Part shown: positions 30,053 through 33,711 of the stretch, one piece after another
Numbering within the stretch: the stretch's first letter is position 1
Layout of the letters: each line of letters opens with the position of its first letter
From: Paractinoplanes toevensis
GTDB lineage: Bacteria > Actinomycetota > Actinomycetes > Mycobacteriales > Micromonosporaceae
Reading direction: 5' to 3'
Length of the DNA: 33,711 nucleotides
NCBI RefSeq assembly: GCF_018332695.1
Contig: NZ_BOQN01000160.1
Span: 1-33,711 of the forward strand
Position numbers and translations under genes: made by a program
Notes under the pieces: generated by a model
What the model was told of the DNA's origin: nothing
The model's input: the letters and a program-made list of their open reading frames with translations, nothing else
Database searches by the model: none

Positions 30053-31147
30053 TTAGGCGCGTACCTCTTCGATCGCTTCGGCCAGACGGCGGACGCCCTC
30101 GTCGATCTGTTCGACGGTGACCGCCGAGAAGGCCAGGCGCACCGAACTCTGCCCGCCGTCGAGCAGGAAGTCCGTGCCCTTGACGATAGCGACACCCTTC
30201 TTCATCGCGGCCGGGAAGAGCTTGTCCACGTCGACATCGGTGGGCAGATCGACCCAGAGGAAGTACCCGCCGTCCGGCTCGGTGAACGTCGCGCCCGGAA
30301 TGTGCTTGCGCAGCGACTCTGCGAGCACCGAGGCCCGCTCGGCGAGTGCGGTGCTGACCGTCTGGATCGACCGCTCGATGTCGCCGGAAACACAGAACTG
30401 GTGCACGATCGCCTCGGACACCATGCCGGGCGAGATGTAGAGGTTGGTGGCCTTCTTGGCGATCGCGTCGATCAGCGCGGCCGGGCCGACCAGGTAACCG
30501 ACCCGGACACCCGGGCAGACCGTCTTGGTGAAGCTGGAGGCGTGCACCACGACGTTGTCCGAGTCCAGCGACAGCATCGACGGCAGCGCGTCACCACGGA
30601 ACCGGATGTCGACGTACGGGTCGTCCTCGAAGATCGTGAAGCCGTACTCGGCGGCGAGCGCGAGCAGGTCACGGCGCTTCTGGTCGGACAGCGTGATGCC
30701 GGCGGGGTTCTGGTAGTTCGGGATGATGTGGGCGAGCTTGGGGCGAATGCCGGACTCCAGCAGCGCGCGCAGCTCGTCGACGTCGATGCCGTCCTCGCGC
30801 AGCGTGACCTGGTGCACCTTGGCGCCAAGATTTTGCAGGCTGAGCAGGGTGCGGTCGTAGGTCGGCTTCTCCACGACCACGGTGTCGCCCGGCTGTACCA
30901 GGTGGTTGAAGAGGAACGCATCGGCCTGAAGCGACCCGTTCGTCACGATGACCTGGTCGGCCGAGACCCCGTGCTTCTCCGCGATCCACTTGCGGAGCGG
31001 GACATAACCGACGGACGTGCCGTAAGCGGTAATGCCGGCCGGGTCGGCGTCGAAGGCGCGCGCGGCGGCGGCCTTGAGGCCCTCGACGTCGATGATGTCC
31101 AGCGACGGAGCGCCACGGGCGAAAGAGATCAGCTGCTCAGCGGTCAT
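30053..31147 (-). CDS. PLP-dependent aminotransferase, class I/II (MocR/LysN-like domain)
   Basis: 364 residues. Fold-type I aminotransferase features are seen in order: ISFARGAPSLDIID at the N-terminus, YGTSVGYVPLRKWIA, IVTNGSLQADAF, VVEKPTYDR, IIPNYQNPAGITLS (Asn binding PLP), FEDDPYVDIRF (Asp and Tyr), and the Schiff-base Lys208 in SSFTKTVCPGVRVGYL. GGYFLWVDLP and SVRLAFSA (carboxylate-binding Arg) complete it. It resembles 2-aminoadipate/aromatic aminotransferases and the catalytic part of MocR regulators, but has no N-terminal DNA-binding domain. The start at 31147 is preferred; a TATAGA-like -10 box lies between it and the alternative TTG 31207. It is divergent from the nucleotidyltransferase operon. 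Confidence 0.92.
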   Translation of the reverse strand: MTAEQLISFARGAPSLDIIDVEGLKAAAARAFDADPAGITAYGTSVGYVPLRKWIAEKHGVSADQVIVTNGSLQADAFLFNHLVQPGDTVVVEKPTYDRTLLSLQNLGAKVHQVTLREDGIDVDELRALLESGIRPKLAHIIPNYQNPAGITLSDQKRRDLLALAAEYGFTIFEDDPYVDIRFRGDALPSMLSLDSDNVVVHASSFTKTVCPGVRVGYLVGPAALIDAIAKKATNLYISPGMVSEAIVHQFCVSGDIERSIQTVSTALAERASVLAESLRKHIPGATFTEPDGGYFLWVDLPTDVDVDKLFPAAMKKGVAIVKGTDFLLDGGQSSVRLAFSAVTVEQIDEGVRRLAEAIEEVRA

Positions 31148-31272
31148 GGTTTCCAGCTTACGAGCAGCCTCTATAGGATTTTCTTTTGCCTCGTGCGGTC
31201 CGGCCAATGAGACAGTGGCCGTTATCCTCGCGGGGCCAGAGCTGCGCGCCCCTCGACAGGAGACATGACCCC

Positions 31273-32004
31273 ATGATCGGACTCGTACTCGCGGCCGGAG
31301 CCGGCCGTCGGCTTCGCCCGTACACGGACACGCTGCCCAAGGCGCTCGTCCCGGTGGACGGCGACACGACGATCATGGATATCTCGCTGCGCAATCTGGC
31401 CGCGGCAGGGCTCACGGACGTCACGATCGTGGTCGGCTACTGCGCCGGCGCCGTCGAGGAGCGGGTGCCCGCGTTCCAGGAGAAATACGGCGTCAAGATC
31501 AGCCTGGTGCACAACGACAAGGCCGAGGAGTGGAACAACGCCTATTCCCTCTGGCTCGCCCGCGACCACTTCGCCCAGGGCGCGTTGATGGTCAATGGCG
31601 ACACCGTGCATCCCGTGAGCGTCGAGGAGACCCTCCTTACGAGTCGGGGTCCGAGCATCCTGCTCGCCATCGACAATCTGAAGAAGCTGGCTGACGAGGA
31701 GATGAAGACGGTCTTCCGCGCAGATGGCCAACTCGCCAAAATCACGAAGCTGATGGATCCGGCCGACGCGTTCGGCGAGTACATCGGCGCCAACATCATC
31801 GAGGCCTCGGCGGCCCCCGCGCTCGCCGACGCGCTCAAGGCGACCTTCGAGCGGGACCCGAACCTCTACTACGAGGACGGCTTCCAGGAGTACGCGAACC
31901 GTGGCGGCGAGGTGCGCGCGGCCACGATCGGCGAGGTCAGCTGGGTCGAGGTCGACAACCACGAGGACCTCGCGAAGGCTCGGGAAATCGCATGCCGCTA
32001 CTAG
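31273..32004 (+). CDS. Sugar/polyol-phosphate nucleotidyltransferase (LicC-like)
   Basis: 243 residues with a GT-A-like nucleotidyltransferase fold. The N-terminal NTP-binding signature is LAAGAGRRLRP (6-16) with PKALVPVDG. The metal-binding Asp110 lies in LMVNGDTVHP. NNAYSLWLA resembles phosphocholine cytidylyltransferase LicC and inositol-phosphate cytidylyltransferases. VEVDNHEDLAKA at the C-terminus carries the second metal-binding Asp. Such enzymes activate a small phosphate with CTP or UTP. The start at 31273 has AGGAGA about 9 nt upstream; the frame extends upstream into the aminotransferase promoter and is rejected. It overlaps the next gene by 13 bp, making it the first gene of a tight operon. 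Confidence 0.88.
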   Translation: MIGLVLAAGAGRRLRPYTDTLPKALVPVDGDTTIMDISLRNLAAAGLTDVTIVVGYCAGAVEERVPAFQEKYGVKISLVHNDKAEEWNNAYSLWLARDHFAQGALMVNGDTVHPVSVEETLLTSRGPSILLAIDNLKKLADEEMKTVFRADGQLAKITKLMDPADAFGEYIGANIIEASAAPALADALKATFERDPNLYYEDGFQEYANRGGEVRAATIGEVSWVEVDNHEDLAKAREIACRY

Positions 32005-33053
32005 CCCGCAGCATCCAGACGCCGCTGCACATCGACGTACGCCGGGGTGCGGTGGCCGATCTGGGCCGCATCCTGGCCGACAGCCGGATCTCGGCCGGCG
32101 GTGACGTCGCGGTCGTGGTCGGACCGGGTCTGGGTGAACAGGTGGTGAACCTGATCCGCCCGACGCTCGGCTCGGCGGACGTCTACACCACCACGGGCGG
32201 CACTCTGGACGCCGCGCTCGAGCTCTCCGGCAAGCTCCGCGCCCGCCGGTACGACGCCGTCGTCGGCATCGGCGGCGGCACCACGGTCGACGTCGCGAAG
32301 TACGCGGCCAATCGCTGGGGCCTGCCGATGATCTCGGTGGCCACCAGCCTCGGCAACGACGGCATCGCCTCGCCGGTGGCCAGCCTCATCCACGACGGCA
32401 TCAAGGGCTCGTACGGGGTGCACATCCCGTTCGGCGTGATCGTCGACCTGGACTTCGTCGAGAACGGCCCGGAACGTGTCAGCCGCGGCGGCGTCGGCGA
32501 CGTGATCAGCAACATCAGCGCTCTCGCCGACTGGGAGCTGGCCCGCGAGGTCCGCGGCGAACCGGTCGACGGGCTGGCCGCCTCGCTGGCCCGGATGGGC
32601 GCCGAGGCCGTACTGACCATGCCCGGCGACATGTCCGACGACGCGTTCGTCACGGTCCTCGCCGAAGCCCTGATCTCCAGCGGCCTGGCCATGGCGGTCT
32701 GCGGCAGCAGCCGCCCGTCCTCCGGCGGCTGCCACGAGATCATGCACGCCATCGACTCGCTCTTCCCCGGCACCGCCTCGCACGGCGAGCTGGCCGGGCT
32801 GGGCGCGCTGTTCTGCACCTTCCTGCGCGGCGACGAACGCCGCTTCGCGCAGATGTCCGAATGCCTGGCCCGGCACCAGCTACCGCGAGTGCCCGCCGAC
32901 GTCGACCTAGACGCCGACCAGTTCGTCGAGGCGGTCGAGTTCGCTCCGCGCACCCGCCCCGACCGGTACACGATCCTGGAGCACCTGGCCATGGGCCCGG
33001 ACGAGATACGCCGAAAGCTGGCCGAATATGTCGAAGCAGTCGCAGACCGCTGA
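31992..33053 (+). CDS. Glycerol-1-phosphate dehydrogenase-like (Fe-ADH_2 family) enzyme
   Basis: 353 residues. The NAD(P)-binding part contains AVVVGPGLGEQ and VVGIGGGTTVDVAKYAA (about 90-106). SLGNDGIASPVASL (119-132) is typical of sn-glycerol-1-phosphate dehydrogenases and AraM-like proteins. Metal ligands fit Asp170 in GGVGDVISN, His248 in SGGCHEIMH and His264 in ASHGELAG. Family members reduce dihydroxyacetone phosphate to glycerol-1-phosphate, or act on related keto-sugar phosphates. In this context it would supply the phosphate that the upstream enzyme activates (inference). The start has GGGA 7 nt upstream and overlaps the previous gene by 13 bp. It overlaps the next gene by 26 bp. Confidence 0.88.
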   Translation: MPLLARSIQTPLHIDVRRGAVADLGRILADSRISAGGDVAVVVGPGLGEQVVNLIRPTLGSADVYTTTGGTLDAALELSGKLRARRYDAVVGIGGGTTVDVAKYAANRWGLPMISVATSLGNDGIASPVASLIHDGIKGSYGVHIPFGVIVDLDFVENGPERVSRGGVGDVISNISALADWELAREVRGEPVDGLAASLARMGAEAVLTMPGDMSDDAFVTVLAEALISSGLAMAVCGSSRPSSGGCHEIMHAIDSLFPGTASHGELAGLGALFCTFLRGDERRFAQMSECLARHQLPRVPADVDLDADQFVEAVEFAPRTRPDRYTILEHLAMGPDEIRRKLAEYVEAVADR

Positions 33054-33711
33054 TTCCGGCCCGAGCGCGGCCGAGTACTACGCGGTCAACCGGGGCGGCG
33101 GCCTCTTCAGCGAGGCCGTGAGCCAGCACATCGGCGCCCGGATCGCGGTCATCGCGAGGAAACGCGGCATCGCGCCGACCGTGCTGACCGTGTTCAACCT
33201 CGGCCTGGGCTGCCTGGTCTCGTTCGTGGTGATCGCGGCGGCCGGCCCGGTCGCCGAGGGCCGGGTGTGGGCCTGGCCGATCGGCCTGCTCGCGCTGGTC
33301 GGCTGGCAGCTGGCGTACGCGTTCGACTGCTCCGACGGCCAGCTGGCCCGAGTGACCGGGCAGACCTCCGTGGCCGGCGGGCGACTGGACGTGCTCTGCG
33401 ACGTGGCCGTCCAGATCTCCCTGGTCTCGGCGCTGGCCGCCACCGCGAAGGCGCAGGTGAGCGACACTCCGGCGTGGCTGCTGGCTGCGTTCGCCGGCAC
33501 CTGGATGGTCAACCTGGTCACCTCGGTGATGCAGGGCGGCGAGCAGGCCGCCAGCATGGTGACCAGCCGCTCCCTGCCGGTCCGCCTGGTCAAGCTGGTC
33601 CGCGACTACGGCGCCGTGATCGCCCTGGCCGGCCTGGTGCTGATCGTCGCGCCGCAGTGGACGATCTGGTTCATCGGCCTGTTCACCCTGGTCAACGCGG
33701 CCTTCCTGGCC
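33028..33711 (+). CDS. CDP-alcohol phosphatidyltransferase (partial at right edge)
   Basis: 228 codons are visible and the frame is still open at the window end. The defining motif D-G-x2-A-R-x8-G-x3-D-x3-D is complete and exact at residues 103-125 (DGQLAR ... G ... D ... D). Hydrophobic helices lie at about 50-72, 82-99, 128-143, 157-175 and from 199 on. These enzymes displace CMP from a CDP-alcohol, joining the alcohol phosphate to a lipid or polyol acceptor in the membrane. The ATG at 33028 lies inside the end of the preceding gene (26-bp overlap), so coupling is strong. With its two upstream genes it forms a synthesis-activation-transfer set. Acceptor and headgroup cannot be told from sequence. 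Confidence 0.92.
   Translation, partial: MSKQSQTADSGPSAAEYYAVNRGGGLFSEAVSQHIGARIAVIARKRGIAPTVLTVFNLGLGCLVSFVVIAAAGPVAEGRVWAWPIGLLALVGWQLAYAFDCSDGQLARVTGQTSVAGGRLDVLCDVAVQISLVSALAATAKAQVSDTPAWLLAAFAGTWMVNLVTSVMQGGEQAASMVTSRSLPVRLVKLVRDYGAVIALAGLVLIVAPQWTIWFIGLFTLVNAAFLA

Noticed and set aside
1..33711. CRISPR arrays, insertion sequences, prophage genes, rRNA
   Set aside because: No regular repeat-spacer pattern, transposase, integrase, phage structural gene or rRNA sequence was recognised on either strand.

Overview
The window reads as chromosome of a high-GC actinobacterium. G/C-rich third codon positions, many GTG starts, a type VII secretion EccB protein, a DUF5324-like protein and secreted glycoside hydrolases with ricin-type (CBM13) lectin domains point to Micromonosporaceae, probably an Actinoplanes-like organism; that placement is inference from gene style, not a database match. 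I see no insertion sequence, prophage, integrase, CRISPR array or rRNA, so most of the window looks like core or slowly changing chromosome.

Layout. 1-5000: the 3' end of a FhuF-type iron reductase gene, an aldo/keto reductase, a four-helix membrane protein, a large glycine-rich secreted protein preceded by a strikingly structured leader or operator, and a small membrane protein. 5000-8650: a GT-C-like polytopic membrane protein divergent from a SAM methyltransferase, then a PEBP (YbhB-like) protein. 8900-13500: a GAF-containing histidine kinase whose GAF domain lacks its first part, a GNAT acetyltransferase, an NlpC/P60 wall peptidase whose signal peptide is only reached from a CTG codon, a DUF4352 membrane-anchored protein and a PIG3-like quinone oxidoreductase.

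13600-17000 holds a two-gene operon: a GH30 endo-beta-glucanase and a GH18 chitinase-like enzyme, each with a CBM13 domain, joined by an ATGA stop/start overlap and driven by a clear TTGACA-N17-TTTATT promoter. Together they would suit attack on fungal wall beta-glucan and chitin. A tRNA-Ser(UGA) and a cysteine-rich membrane-anchored protein follow. 18000-20200 is a divergent pair of NepI-like MFS exporter and MmyB-type regulator. 20196-22097 is a secreted beta-propeller/Ig-like protein. 22153-24195 is SoxR divergent from a split transketolase (two half-subunits overlapping by ATGA), with a SoxR-type palindrome between them.

24200-31150 holds a PH-domain protein, a zinc-ribbon rhomboid protease, a cyclophilin, a DUF5324-like protein, EccB without other type VII genes in view, a CorA-type transporter and a PLP aminotransferase. 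31273 to the right edge is a tightly overlapping operon of a nucleotidyltransferase, a glycerol-1-phosphate-dehydrogenase-like enzyme and a CDP-alcohol phosphatidyltransferase (cut by the window edge). It looks like a pathway that makes a polyol phosphate, activates it with a nucleotide and transfers it to a lipid or polymer.

The observations I rate highest are the nested-stem element at 1958-2042, the polyol-phosphate operon at the right edge, the SoxR/split-transketolase unit, the CTG-start wall peptidase and the coupled GH30-GH18 operon.
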